Shown: positions 44,737 through 54,128, counted from the first letter of the stretch. The stretch is DNA of 64,000 bases from Spirosoma pollinicola (GCF_002831565.1 NZ_CP025096.1:248001-312000); one strand, 5' to 3'. Notes: generated from the letters alone by a model not told the origin. Numbers and translations: made by a program.

Positions 44737-45798
44737 ATGAAAATTTACCTTCCGTTGCTGCTGGTTTTCCTATCGGCTTGCCATAAGCCTGCCGCCCAGA
44801 CAACAACGCCCGAAACAAGCCAGACTGCCGTTGTTCAGCCTGTTTATATTACTGACACCGTTCGGCATGATACCGACGACCCGGCTATCTGGATCAATCC
44901 AAGCGACCCGGCTAAAAGCCTGGTTATTGGAACCGATAAAGACCAGGATGGTGGCCTGTACGTCTTCAATCTACAGGGCAAGATCGTTAAGGAAATTCAT
45001 GACCTCAAGCGGCCTAACAATGTAGACATTGCCTACGGCCTGACGCTCGGCGGCAAACCCACCGACATTGCCGTAACCACCGAACGGTTTACGCACAAGC
45101 TTCGTATTTTCTCGCTGCCCGATATGCAACCCGTTGACAATGGCGGGCTTGAGATGTTCGTTGGCGATACAAGTGCTGGTTTTCGGGACCTGATGGGTAT
45201 AGCGCTTTACAAGACGGCATCTGGTGTCATGTATGCGATGGTCGGCCGGAAATCAGGCCCAACCGATGGTACCTATATTGGCCAATACCGACTTGAAGAC
45301 AATGGAAATGGGCAGGTAAAGGCTACGCTGGTACGAAAGTTCGGGATGTATAGCGGTAAGAAAGAAATCGAGTCGATTGCCGTCGATAACGAACTCGGCT
45401 ATGTCTACTACTCCGACGAAGGGGTAGGTGTACGTAAATACTACGCCGATCCTGCAAAAGGTAATCAAGAGTTGGCTCTATTCGCTAAAACAGGCTTTTC
45501 GGAAGACCACGAAGGAATCTCCATTTACAAAACGGGGCCTAAAACGGGGTACATACTAGTCTCAGACCAGGGAGCCAATCAGTTCCACATCTTCCGTCGA
45601 GAAGGAGAAGCGGGCAATCCGAATGACTATAAATTGCTGAAAGTGGTAAAAGTGGCCGCCCAGGTTAGTGATGGTTCCGATGTTACGAACGTCCCCCTAG
45701 GCAAGCAATTCCCTCATGGCTTGTTTGTGACGATGTCGGAAGGAAAAACGTTTCACTACTACCGCTGGGAGGATATTGCAGGGAAAGATTTAAAGTAA
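44737..45798 (+). CDS. beta-propeller phytase (3-phytase type), lipoprotein
   Basis: The ATG at 44737 gives lipoprotein signal MKIYLPLLLVFLSAC; an upstream frame from 44719 adds only six residues. The 353-residue protein matches beta-propeller phytase: DTVRHDTDDPAIWINPSDP at the calcium/phosphate cleft, TDKDQDGGLYVFNL, RPNNVDIAYG, GRKSGPTDGTYIGQY, KEIESIAVDNELGYVYYSDE and FSEDHEGISIY. These acidic residues bind the calcium ions used to bridge phytate. The family removes phosphate from inositol hexakisphosphate. The lipid anchor suggests a membrane-bound enzyme acting next to the receptor and beta-helix lipoprotein. Confidence 0.9.
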   Translation: MKIYLPLLLVFLSACHKPAAQTTTPETSQTAVVQPVYITDTVRHDTDDPAIWINPSDPAKSLVIGTDKDQDGGLYVFNLQGKIVKEIHDLKRPNNVDIAYGLTLGGKPTDIAVTTERFTHKLRIFSLPDMQPVDNGGLEMFVGDTSAGFRDLMGIALYKTASGVMYAMVGRKSGPTDGTYIGQYRLEDNGNGQVKATLVRKFGMYSGKKEIESIAVDNELGYVYYSDEGVGVRKYYADPAKGNQELALFAKTGFSEDHEGISIYKTGPKTGYILVSDQGANQFHIFRREGEAGNPNDYKLLKVVKVAAQVSDGSDVTNVPLGKQFPHGLFVTMSEGKTFHYYRWEDIAGKDLK

Positions 45799-45885
45799 GA
45801 ACATACCAATCAATACAGCTAAATTCATACATAATTTATTAACACATCCTGTTTGATTTTTTCGACCTCCCTTGAGACCCAATTG

Positions 45886-45925
45886 CCCAAAGCGTATGTT
45901 TTCGCCTGATAAACTGCGCTTTGGG
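45886..45925. terminator. hairpin after the phytase gene, possible terminator
   Basis: CCCAAAGCG and CGCTTTGGG form a perfect 9-bp stem with a 22-nt loop, 88 bp after the phytase stop. There is no T-run, so termination is uncertain. The rest of the 280-bp gap holds only the promoter of the next gene. Confidence 0.45.
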
Positions 45926-46042
45926 TCATATAGGAAATAAAGAATGGCGTCTATTCTTCAGATTTCCTCCAGAATGTTTTAATGTAAATATTACCTTTCT
46001 GTAAAAACTAAGATAGTGCCATTTTACTAATAGTCAGTCAGT

Positions 46043-46050
46043 TAGCTTTG
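46043..46050 (+). promoter_or_regulatory. -7 promoter box for the YncE-like gene
   Basis: TAGCTTTG matches TAnnTTTG exactly, 28 bp before the ATG at 46079. The predicted transcription start would fall at about 46057, next to the palindrome at 46059. Confidence 0.6.
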
Positions 46051-46058
46051 CAAAAAAA

Positions 46059-46070
46059 AGTTACGTAACT
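46059..46070. promoter_or_regulatory. perfect 12-bp palindrome, candidate operator
   Basis: AGTTACGTAACT is a perfect palindrome placed just after the -7 box, at the expected transcription start, and 8 bp before the ATG. The position suits repression by a dimeric regulator. The protein is unknown. Confidence 0.45.
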
Positions 46071-46078
46071 GAATTGCT

Positions 46079-47095
46079 ATGCAGAAGCGACATTATCTAC
46101 TTATCCTATTTATTCTTTCCGGTTTCAATAAGGCGCACGCCCAAACTCCTCCTCAGTATCAGTTCCAAAGAAAGATAAATCTTCCCACTGGCGAGGGAAA
46201 ATGGGATTACCTGAAAATGGACGGCGAACGTGAACGACTCTTTGTTTCGCACTTCGACCGGGTACATATTATTGACCTTAAGACCGATAAACAGATCGGT
46301 GAGATTACCGGGCTGAAAGGCGTACACGGCATTGGTCTGGCGAAGGAGTTGAATAAAGGATACATCACCAATGGTGCCGACAATACTGTTACGGTTTTTG
46401 ATTACAATACCTTCAAGGTTCTGCAAACCATAGCGATTACGGGCAAAAAGCCGGACGCCGTTATGTACGACAAAGGGACAAAACAGGTTTTTGTCTTCAA
46501 CAATGGCAGTGGCAACGCAGTCGTGATTGACGCGCAAACGGATAAAGTCGTTGGCAATGTAGAGATGGGTGGCGCACCCGAATTCGCCGTTTCGAACGAA
46601 AAAGGCAGTATTTTCAACAATAACGAAGATACCAACGAGATTTTTGAGATCGACGTGAAGACGCTGAAAGTCAAAAATAAATTCTCATTAGCACCCAACG
46701 GCGTGCCAACGGGCTTAACAATCGACGTTGCAAACAACCGGTTATTTTCCGTCTGCCGAAAGCCCCAAACGCTGGTAATTCTGGATGTGACTACGGGCAA
46801 AATTATTCAGACGCTGCCTATTGGCGGGGGCGTTGATGCTGTCGTGTATGACAAGGAGCTAAAATTAGTCATGACCTCGAACGGCGAGGGCAACGTCACG
46901 ATTGTACATCAGGACTCACCCGATAAATATTCTATTGTTCAGACGCTAATGACAAAACCCGGCTGTAAAACGCTGGTTCACCGCGGAACCACCCATCGTA
47001 TATACCTAAGCGGTGCCGACTACCAGGCCGATGGAAAAACTCCTGCTGCCGGTACGTTTGGCGTATTTGTTTACGGCCCAACCCTAAAACAGTAA
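46079..47095 (+). CDS. YncE-like YVTN beta-propeller protein
   Basis: 338 residues with signal peptide MQKRHYLLILFILSGFNKAHAQ. Propeller repeats are clear: RLFVSHFDRVHIIDLKTDKQ, KGYITNGADNTVTVFDYNTF, QVFVFNNGSGNAVVIDAQTD, RLFSVCRKPQTLVILDVTTG and LVMTSNGEGNVTIV. No lipobox or catalytic motif is present, so it is expected in the periplasm. Such proteins often sit with TonB receptors in Bacteroidota, and some YncE proteins bind iron or DNA, but no role is proven. It has its own promoter between modules A and B. Confidence 0.82.
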   Translation: MQKRHYLLILFILSGFNKAHAQTPPQYQFQRKINLPTGEGKWDYLKMDGERERLFVSHFDRVHIIDLKTDKQIGEITGLKGVHGIGLAKELNKGYITNGADNTVTVFDYNTFKVLQTIAITGKKPDAVMYDKGTKQVFVFNNGSGNAVVIDAQTDKVVGNVEMGGAPEFAVSNEKGSIFNNNEDTNEIFEIDVKTLKVKNKFSLAPNGVPTGLTIDVANNRLFSVCRKPQTLVILDVTTGKIIQTLPIGGGVDAVVYDKELKLVMTSNGEGNVTIVHQDSPDKYSIVQTLMTKPGCKTLVHRGTTHRIYLSGADYQADGKTPAAGTFGVFVYGPTLKQ

Positions 47096-47305
47096 CCGCT
47101 CAGAGCTGTAAGGTTTTTGAAAGTGCTTTGGCGGTTCGACTTACAGATCTCCATTCACTCGAATTACAGTTTTTTTTATAAAGCCTGATTTCAGGCTTGC
47201 AGGGCCACGCTTTGCCTTTATCTGTCTGGTGGAGGAGCATTAAGACCGGGCATTTTTCAGAGAAAGTACCACTGGATGTACGGATTACCATTTACGTTCA
47301 AACGA

Positions 47306-50068
47306 ATGAAATACACACTTTACTTATTCTTGCTGCTGGGCTCGTTTACGGTTCAGGCTGCTACACTAAAAGGGACAATTACCGATGCTCGTACGGGAGA
47401 GCCACTGATTGGCGCTACCGTAATGCTGGCAAATACAAAATTCGGAGGCACCGTTGGACTGGATGGCAACTACGTAATCAAAGGTGTACCGGCCGGAACC
47501 TACACGTTCACAGCCCAGTACATCAGCTATCAGAAAACCCAGAAAGTTATTGTGGTTGGTAACGAGTTAGGGGTAGTCATTCACAACTTTGCACTGGCCG
47601 AATCGAGCCACGATCTGACCGAGGTTATCATTACGGGTCATGCCGACCGCGAAAGCGATGTAAGTACCCGAAAAACCGAGCAACAGGCCGATAACGTCCT
47701 GAATATCATTGGTGCCAAAGCGATTTCGCTCCTGCCCGACATCACGGTTGCCAACGTACTACAGCGTGTATCGGGGGTATCCATTGTGCGAAACAGCACG
47801 GGCGACGGGCAATTTGCCGTCATTCGGGGTATGGAGCGTCGGTATAATTACACGCTCGTGAACGGCATTAAAATTCCCAGCCCGGACAACAAAAATCGCT
47901 ACGTGCCAATGGATATTTTCCCGGCCGATCTGCTCGAACGTCTGGAAGTAGTCAAAGCACTTACGCCTAACATGGAAGGCGACGCCATTGGTGGGTCGAT
48001 GAACATGATTATGCGTTCGGCTCCCGATTATCTAGTGCTCTCGGCTACGGCATCGGGTGGGTATAGCCAACTATTCAGTAGTCAGCCCTTTTCGGGGTTT
48101 AGTGCCAAAGGCATCAATTTCAAATCGCCGTCGGAAGTATCCGGGAGCAACACCACCTATGCCCAACCGGAAGAATTCTCCCGGCAATCGCTCAATTACA
48201 AAAATGTGTCGCTACCCGTCAATGGCCTGTTCAGTCTGTCGGTTGGTAACCGGATTTTCAACCATAAACTTGGCTTCTTATTAGGCGGCAGCTACCAGCA
48301 CACCTACCGGGGCAGTACTACAAAATTTGTGGGACTCAACGGGCAGCCAAGCCCCGATCCAAAACCCAATACCCCCATTTTCAACTCAGTAGATACTCGG
48401 CTTAATTCCAACGAGCTAGCCCGGACGGGCCTGAATCTGAAACTGGATTATGCATTTAACGCCAACAACAAGCTAAGTCTCTATGGCTTATACATGAACC
48501 TGGATGACAAACAGCACCGTACCATTCTGGGCGATCAGCTTACGGCATTCGGCGATGTGAGCACCAGTGAGCGATCGGTATTCCGGCGTCAGAATGTCTA
48601 TAACGGCACCTTACAGGGCGACCATAACCTGACAGACAAACTAAAACTAAACTGGTCGGCGGTTTATTCGCAGGCGAAAAGTCAAACACCCAGTTGGGGT
48701 TCGTTTGGGCTTACCTACCGCGTAGAGCCGGATATAAACGGCAATCCGGTTCGGGGAGCTGAATACATCAACTCGGTAAGTTATATCTGGACGCACAACA
48801 GCGACCGCGATCTGGCAGGTTATGTCAATTTTATCTACACGCTGGCTCCAAATGCTGAAGTATCGGCGGGTGGACTTTACCGCGATAAAGACCGGGCGAA
48901 TTTCTACAACGATTATTCGCTGGCCACAGTGCTAACCGGTGGCGACCGGCAGGTATATACCAACATCAATAACGCTATACTCTCTTTCCGGCCTATTTCA
49001 ACTGCGTTGTCTGACAGTGCCAACGGCAATAATTACACGGCCAAAGAACAAATTGCAGCGGGTTATATACAGGGCAAAGTCACCCTTGCCGATCGTTGGC
49101 AGTTTGTTGGCGGTGTTCGGGTTGAAAACACAAACCAGACTTATTTATCGGCCTTGCCAATTACTTCCGCAGGTAAAACAGGCACTATTCAGTACATGGA
49201 TATTCTGCCAAGCCTGCACCTCAAGTACATGTTGTCGGCAAGGGAAAATGTACGATTTTCCTATTTTCGGGGTATCAGCCGACCCGGCTTTTTTGAACTC
49301 GTACCGGCCAACTTTCCCGGAGATTTCTACACCGAATCAGGTAATCCATACGTCAAACATACCGTTGCCGATAACGTTGACCTGCGCTACGAATTCTTTT
49401 CCCGTGGCAGCGAGCAACTGTTGATCGGTGGTTTTTACAAGAATATCCAGAACCCTATTGAATACGGGTTCAATGTGGTCAGCAACGTAAACACGGTATA
49501 CCAACCGTTGAACTTCGGCACGGCGACCAATTTTGGGGCCGAGCTGGTATTTGCCAAGTTTTTCAACAACTGGGGTGTATCAGGCAACTACACCTTCACC
49601 AAGTCGAGTATCACTACCACGAAGCGGATTTACAGTCGCGATGCATCGGGAAGTATTATCTCTACAGAAGGTACCCAAACGCGCCCTCTACAGGGGCAGT
49701 CCGATCACATTGCCAACCTCTCGCTGATCTATAAAAATCAAAAAACTGGATTCGATGCTCAACTGGCCTGGGTGTATACGGGCAAGCGCATCAATATCGT
49801 ATCGCCATTCTTAGGACTTGACTACTGGCAACGCGGCACCTCACAAGTGGACTTTTCGGCCGAAAAGCGCTTTGGGCTGAAACAGGGTGCTTCCCGATTT
49901 TCAATTTTCGTGAAGCTGCAGAACCTGCTGAACAACCCTATTATCGTCGAAATCTTACAGCCCAACAGCCTGACCAATTTACCTGACCAAACCCGTACCG
50001 ACCGGATTCTGGTGCAGAAAGACGTGTTTCAGCAAAGCTATATTCTTGGCTTTCGCTACAAACGCTAA
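47306..50068 (+). CDS. TonB-dependent receptor, module B of the phosphate island
   Basis: The ATG at 47306 gives signal peptide MKYTLYLFLLLGSFTVQA; the frame to 47276 adds ten residues. The 920-residue receptor has a CarboxypepD-like domain (LKGTITDARTGEPLIGATVM). Its plug reads ITVANVLQRVSGVSIVRN, AVIRGMERRYNYTLVNGIKI and MEGDAIGGSMNMIM, almost line for line the module A receptor. It ends SYILGFRYKR with a basic last residue. The next gene is again a beta-helix lipoprotein, followed by a phosphatase, so the whole cassette, not just one gene, appears duplicated. Confidence 0.92.
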   Translation: MKYTLYLFLLLGSFTVQAATLKGTITDARTGEPLIGATVMLANTKFGGTVGLDGNYVIKGVPAGTYTFTAQYISYQKTQKVIVVGNELGVVIHNFALAESSHDLTEVIITGHADRESDVSTRKTEQQADNVLNIIGAKAISLLPDITVANVLQRVSGVSIVRNSTGDGQFAVIRGMERRYNYTLVNGIKIPSPDNKNRYVPMDIFPADLLERLEVVKALTPNMEGDAIGGSMNMIMRSAPDYLVLSATASGGYSQLFSSQPFSGFSAKGINFKSPSEVSGSNTTYAQPEEFSRQSLNYKNVSLPVNGLFSLSVGNRIFNHKLGFLLGGSYQHTYRGSTTKFVGLNGQPSPDPKPNTPIFNSVDTRLNSNELARTGLNLKLDYAFNANNKLSLYGLYMNLDDKQHRTILGDQLTAFGDVSTSERSVFRRQNVYNGTLQGDHNLTDKLKLNWSAVYSQAKSQTPSWGSFGLTYRVEPDINGNPVRGAEYINSVSYIWTHNSDRDLAGYVNFIYTLAPNAEVSAGGLYRDKDRANFYNDYSLATVLTGGDRQVYTNINNAILSFRPISTALSDSANGNNYTAKEQIAAGYIQGKVTLADRWQFVGGVRVENTNQTYLSALPITSAGKTGTIQYMDILPSLHLKYMLSARENVRFSYFRGISRPGFFELVPANFPGDFYTESGNPYVKHTVADNVDLRYEFFSRGSEQLLIGGFYKNIQNPIEYGFNVVSNVNTVYQPLNFGTATNFGAELVFAKFFNNWGVSGNYTFTKSSITTTKRIYSRDASGSIISTEGTQTRPLQGQSDHIANLSLIYKNQKTGFDAQLAWVYTGKRINIVSPFLGLDYWQRGTSQVDFSAEKRFGLKQGASRFSIFVKLQNLLNNPIIVEILQPNSLTNLPDQTRTDRILVQKDVFQQSYILGFRYKR

Positions 50069-50126
50069 GCGAACGACTACACACATTATTTATTCATAAT
50101 CAGTTCTTAATCAAGCAAGTAAATCA

Positions 50127-51557
50127 ATGAAAATGCAAATCAAACTCAATGCGCTGGCTTCTTTACTTGTTGCCGGAGTCATGGCAACGCTAACGGGTTG
50201 TAACAAGTCGCAGGAAGACGTAGTGGTATCGGCTCCACAGTTTAAAGTTGGGGCAGCTATCAGCACCAAAACACCGCTGGCTGGGGTTATCAAAGGCACG
50301 CTTCTGGCCGATTCAACGTATCGGGTTACAGACAACGTATTCATCAACGAAGGCGATACGCTGTTAATCCAGCCCGGCGCCAAGATTCACTTCGATGGCA
50401 AAGGCGTATGGAGTTTCATCGTGAAAGGGTCATTATTATCATTGGGCACGCAGGATAAGCCCGTTTATTTCACGGTTCCAACGACAACCAAAACGGATGT
50501 ACTCGGTGCCGACGTTACCAAAGATCCGGCTTATTCTGGATTATGGGGCGGTATTCTGGGCGAAACAACGTTCAAAAACATTATTATCAAATGGACACAC
50601 CTGGAGTTTGGCGGTGGTCGGGTAGTTACGTCGCCCGTATCGTTCATTGCCAATGGTGGAGTTGCTTATACTCTTTCTTCGGCCAACTCCGACGGCATCG
50701 TGGTACTTGAAGACTCATGGGTCTACGGTGCGGTCGATGATCCAATGCGGCCTTTTGGTGGCAAGTACAACGTTATGCGGAATACGTTTGAAAAATGTGG
50801 ATTTACGGGTGGAGAAGCCTGGAACGTAAAAGGCGGCACCGTAGGGAATTTTGCCTACAACCTAATCATAGGCTCGGCAACGAATGGCCCTAAAGGCTCC
50901 AACAACGGTCAGAAACCAGGTCAGCCACAAACGAACCTCCTGTTCTACAACAACACCATCGTTCACAGTGGGTATCGCCGGTCGGCCGATGGTCGTGGGG
51001 GTTCGATCAACTTTGAAGAAGGCTCACGCGGTGGTTTTTATAACAACTTGATGATCAACGACAAATACGGCCCACGGATTGTTGGTGCAACGGCAAACTA
51101 TGCCGGTAACGCCCTGGTTGTTGCCGATACGGCCAACATCAAATACAGCAATAACTACAACTACGTCGATTCGCTGAAAATGGCGAACCAGATTTATCCG
51201 GTCCTGTTCACGACCAAGCCACAGGCCAGCGATATTCCGGCCCCTAGCACTTTCCTGCCAACCGGCTACAAACTGGGTCAGGCGTATGACGGATCGGCGG
51301 TAGTTCAGAAAAACAATCCGCTGTTCGTAAACTTCCCGCTGCCTTACGTTGCCACCAAAAAAGTGGCCGATGTAAGTTTTGTTGGCACCTGGAATTTCCG
51401 TTTACAAGCCAGCTCACCCGCTATTGGCAAAGGCACAACCAGTTTCACACCGATGGCGGTTGTGCCCGTGAGTGCGAACTTCGGATCAACGGAAATCACC
51501 CCACCAAGCACAGATGTAGGCTGCTACCCAAGCAACGGAAAAGGAAACCTGCATTAA
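50127..51557 (+). CDS. parallel beta-helix surface lipoprotein, module B
   Basis: 476 residues with lipoprotein signal MKMQIKLNALASLLVAGVMATLTGC. The body has stacked short strands (ITDN-like turns, TLLIQPGAKIHFDGKGVWSF, NIIIKWTHLEFGGGRVV, NFAYNLIIGSATNG, LFYNNTIVHSGYRRS) of a right-handed parallel beta-helix. The end FRLQASSPAIGKGTTSF matches the module A lipoprotein. It is about 50 residues longer than its paralogue, mostly near the C-terminal third. Surface ligand capture for the receptor encoded 58 bp upstream is the favoured role. Confidence 0.8.
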   Translation: MKMQIKLNALASLLVAGVMATLTGCNKSQEDVVVSAPQFKVGAAISTKTPLAGVIKGTLLADSTYRVTDNVFINEGDTLLIQPGAKIHFDGKGVWSFIVKGSLLSLGTQDKPVYFTVPTTTKTDVLGADVTKDPAYSGLWGGILGETTFKNIIIKWTHLEFGGGRVVTSPVSFIANGGVAYTLSSANSDGIVVLEDSWVYGAVDDPMRPFGGKYNVMRNTFEKCGFTGGEAWNVKGGTVGNFAYNLIIGSATNGPKGSNNGQKPGQPQTNLLFYNNTIVHSGYRRSADGRGGSINFEEGSRGGFYNNLMINDKYGPRIVGATANYAGNALVVADTANIKYSNNYNYVDSLKMANQIYPVLFTTKPQASDIPAPSTFLPTGYKLGQAYDGSAVVQKNNPLFVNFPLPYVATKKVADVSFVGTWNFRLQASSPAIGKGTTSFTPMAVVPVSANFGSTEITPPSTDVGCYPSNGKGNLH

Positions 51558-51568
51558 GGCAAACTAAC

Positions 51569-51670
51569 GAAAGAGTGAAAGAGCGAAATAGTGAAAGAGT
51601 GCCTGGCACTGAGACGTATGTCGCCGGATAGCTTTCGCTCTTTCACTCTTTCGCTCTTTCGCTCTTTCGC
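51569..51670. repeat. 102-bp inverted repeat of GAAAGAG(T/C) units upstream of a phosphatase gene
   Basis: The left arm (51569-51602) has four GAAAGAG-type units. The right arm (51632-51670) has about five complementary CTCTTTC units. The arms pair with few mismatches. The repeat ends about 10 bp before the phosphatase ATG at 51681. Confidence 0.65.
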
Positions 51671-51680
51671 CCATTCACTC

Positions 51681-53126
51681 ATGAAAAACACACTTATAGC
51701 GCTTTTGTTGATCGGGCAGATCGTGTTAGCCCAGACCTGTGTGGCACAGGAAAGGAAAACGGATGAACCGTTCATTGCCCGACCCTATCTTCAGATTGGC
51801 CGCACTCCTTCGCCCGAGACCTTACAACTCCTTTGGCATACGCCCGACGCCAGCACCGACTGGGCTGTTGAATACCAAACGAAAGCCAACGGTACTTGGA
51901 AAAAAACGGACGCCCCAACCTCCGTTCGGGTGGCCGTGGCAGGTATTGAACCGCATCTGGTTTATGATGCCACGTTTACCGGCCTGACACCGGGCAGCAA
52001 ATTCAATTACCGGCTGTTGAAGGCGGGCAAAGTGGTGTTTACCGCCGAAGCACAAGCCACGAAAAAAGCCGACCAGCCTTATCGTTTTGTCGCATTTGCT
52101 GACATTGGTGCCGAAACGCCAGCCCAGAAAAAACTTGCTTCCCGTGCTTTTCTGGCAAAACCAGATTTCGTAGTGGTTCCCGGCGATATTGTCTATGAAC
52201 GAGGTCTTATTTCGGAGTACCGCACCCGATTCTGGCCAATTTATAACGCCAATCAAATCGACTCGACAGGAGCCCCACTATTACGGTCGGTGCCTATGAT
52301 CGTTGCCCCCGGCAACCACGATACCGACACACGTGACTTAGACAAATATCCCGACGCACTGGCCTATTACTACTACTGGAATCAGCCACTGAACGGCTTG
52401 GGCGGCACAGAAGGCGGCCCGATGGTACCAATCCTAACAGCATCAGTTGACAATCGAAAAGCCTTTACCGATGCGGCTGGTGATGCCTATTTGAAAATGT
52501 CGAATTACTCGTTTAACTATGGCAATGCCCACTGGACGGTGATCGACTCGAACCCCTACGTCGATTTTACGGACAAAGCCTTGCAGGAATGGATCGCAGC
52601 TGATTTAGCCAGTGCCAAAGACGCTACCTGGCGGTTCGTGATGTTCCACCATCCGGGTTTCAACTCGGCTCGTGAGCATTACGAACAGCAGCACACCCGA
52701 CTTTTGTCGCCACTTTTTGAAGCCGGAAAGGTCGATGTGGTATTCACAGGTCACGTACACAACTACCAGCGCTCGTTTCCATTAACGTTTGTTCCCGACC
52801 GTAAAGGCGTTTTGTTAGTAGCGAGCATGGGGGCCAAAACGGCGCGGGGACGGGTAGTGAACGGCCGCTGGACACTCGACAAGTCATTTGACGGCAAAAC
52901 TAAAACTACGCCAAAGGGAATCATTTATCTGGTAACGGGTGCGGGTGGCCAAACGCTTTATAACCCGGAGCAAAATAATGATCCCGATTCGTGGCAGAAG
53001 TTTACGGATAAATTTTACTCGAACGTCCACTCCCTCACGGTAGCCGATGTAGATGGCAAAACACTAACTGTCCGCCAGGTTGATGTCAATGGCAAAGAAC
53101 TCGATTCGTTTAAAGTAACTAAGTAA
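51681..53126 (+). CDS. purple-acid-phosphatase-like metallophosphoesterase, exported
   Basis: The ATG at 51681 gives signal peptide MKNTLIALLLIGQIVLAQ; the upstream frame only reads the repeat. The 481-residue protein has an N-terminal Fn3-like purple acid phosphatase domain (RPYLQIGRTPSPETLQLLWHT to FTGLTPGSKFNYRLL). The catalytic domain then has the metal motifs FADIG, GDIVYERG, GNHDTD, HHPGFNS and GHVHNYQR. The family hydrolyses phosphate monoesters with a two-metal centre in the periplasm or outside. It follows module B, as the phytase follows module A. A strong terminator comes after it. Confidence 0.88.
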   Translation: MKNTLIALLLIGQIVLAQTCVAQERKTDEPFIARPYLQIGRTPSPETLQLLWHTPDASTDWAVEYQTKANGTWKKTDAPTSVRVAVAGIEPHLVYDATFTGLTPGSKFNYRLLKAGKVVFTAEAQATKKADQPYRFVAFADIGAETPAQKKLASRAFLAKPDFVVVPGDIVYERGLISEYRTRFWPIYNANQIDSTGAPLLRSVPMIVAPGNHDTDTRDLDKYPDALAYYYYWNQPLNGLGGTEGGPMVPILTASVDNRKAFTDAAGDAYLKMSNYSFNYGNAHWTVIDSNPYVDFTDKALQEWIAADLASAKDATWRFVMFHHPGFNSAREHYEQQHTRLLSPLFEAGKVDVVFTGHVHNYQRSFPLTFVPDRKGVLLVASMGAKTARGRVVNGRWTLDKSFDGKTKTTPKGIIYLVTGAGGQTLYNPEQNNDPDSWQKFTDKFYSNVHSLTVADVDGKTLTVRQVDVNGKELDSFKVTK

Positions 53127-53134
53127 CCCCTGTA

Positions 53135-53187
53135 AATCTGGCAGCCTGCCGAGACGAATCGTTGCGGCAGGCTGCCAGATTCTTTTT
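53135..53187 (+). terminator. strong hairpin terminator
   Basis: AATCTGGCAGCCTGCCG and its exact complement form a perfect 17-bp stem with a 13-nt loop, followed by CTTTTTG. It ends module B and the phosphatase transcript. Confidence 0.85.
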
Positions 53188-53223
53188 GTAAAACGGACTA
53201 TTTCGTCAAAGCATATCTGTTAT

Positions 53224-53964
53224 ATGAAATCTAAAAACCTGGTTAGCCTTACGGTAACTGCCGTTTATTTCGTGCTGGCGATTACTGGCCTACTGATTTA
53301 TTTGGGACAGGGAAATCATTTCTCAGCCAAACACATTCACGCCTGGTTTGGTATCCTGTTCTTCGTTGCTACTGTTTTCCACATTATCAACAACTGGTCT
53401 TCGATCAAAAACTATTCGGTTAACCGCAGGGAAGGTGGTTTCCGGAAAGAATTGATTCTGCCGGTGTTTATTACTCTGGTATTTGTGGGTGGCATTGCCG
53501 CTGATCTACCCGTTTTCAAAGAGTTAGCCAACGCAGGTAAAAAAGCGTTTGGCCCCGAAAAAAAGAAAGAACGCGGGTTGGCGCAACAGGCGGTTGATTC
53601 CATTTCCCGAAAAGTGATGATGGATTATGCGCTGGCAGTTAGTGAGGGCGATACGGCCCTACTAAGGCGCACAATTGCAAAGCGGGCCATGATTAGTAGT
53701 GAAGAAGGTAAGTTTATCGAGGAAACAACATCAACGAATCCCATCAAAAAAAATACCACAGCCGAGAAGACAATCATTCAGGTCGAACAGGCAAAGGCAC
53801 TTGACGAACATGTCATTGTGACAACGGGAATCACGAGCACTCGCTTGTCTGGTACAGACCTGATACGTTTTACCGGTGTTCTCAACGAAACCGACGGTCA
53901 TTGGCAAATTGCGGCTTTACAACTGGCCAACTTACCCATGCAGAAGCACGTGGCGGTTCGTTAA
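53224..53964 (+). CDS. DUF4405 membrane protein with an NTF2-like C-terminal domain
   Basis: 246 residues. Three helices are clear: LVSLTVTAVYFVLAITGLLIYL, AWFGILFFVATVFHIINNW and LILPVFITLVFVGGIAADL. Paired histidines around the second helix (KHIHAW, FHIINNW) resemble the cytochrome-b-like DUF4405 domain. The C-terminal half, from about residue 130 (MMDYALAVSEGDTALLRRTI), looks like a DUF4440/NTF2-type fold ending HWQIAALQLANLP. The function is unknown. It lies between two phosphatase genes but has a terminator before it and a 487-bp gap after it, so it is probably its own unit. Confidence 0.65.
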   Translation: MKSKNLVSLTVTAVYFVLAITGLLIYLGQGNHFSAKHIHAWFGILFFVATVFHIINNWSSIKNYSVNRREGGFRKELILPVFITLVFVGGIAADLPVFKELANAGKKAFGPEKKKERGLAQQAVDSISRKVMMDYALAVSEGDTALLRRTIAKRAMISSEEGKFIEETTSTNPIKKNTTAEKTIIQVEQAKALDEHVIVTTGITSTRLSGTDLIRFTGVLNETDGHWQIAALQLANLPMQKHVAVR

Positions 53965-54128
53965 TTTATTAGTTCTTATCTGAACGCAAAGCGGGTGCAC
54001 AGTAGATCTTCACTTGAGTACCCGCTTAATACGACCTCTTCAACTACTCCTGGCGCATCACAATTTCATAATATGAAATTTCTTGCTCAGTTATTTATTT
54101 TCAGGCAATTAACCATATAAATATCTGA

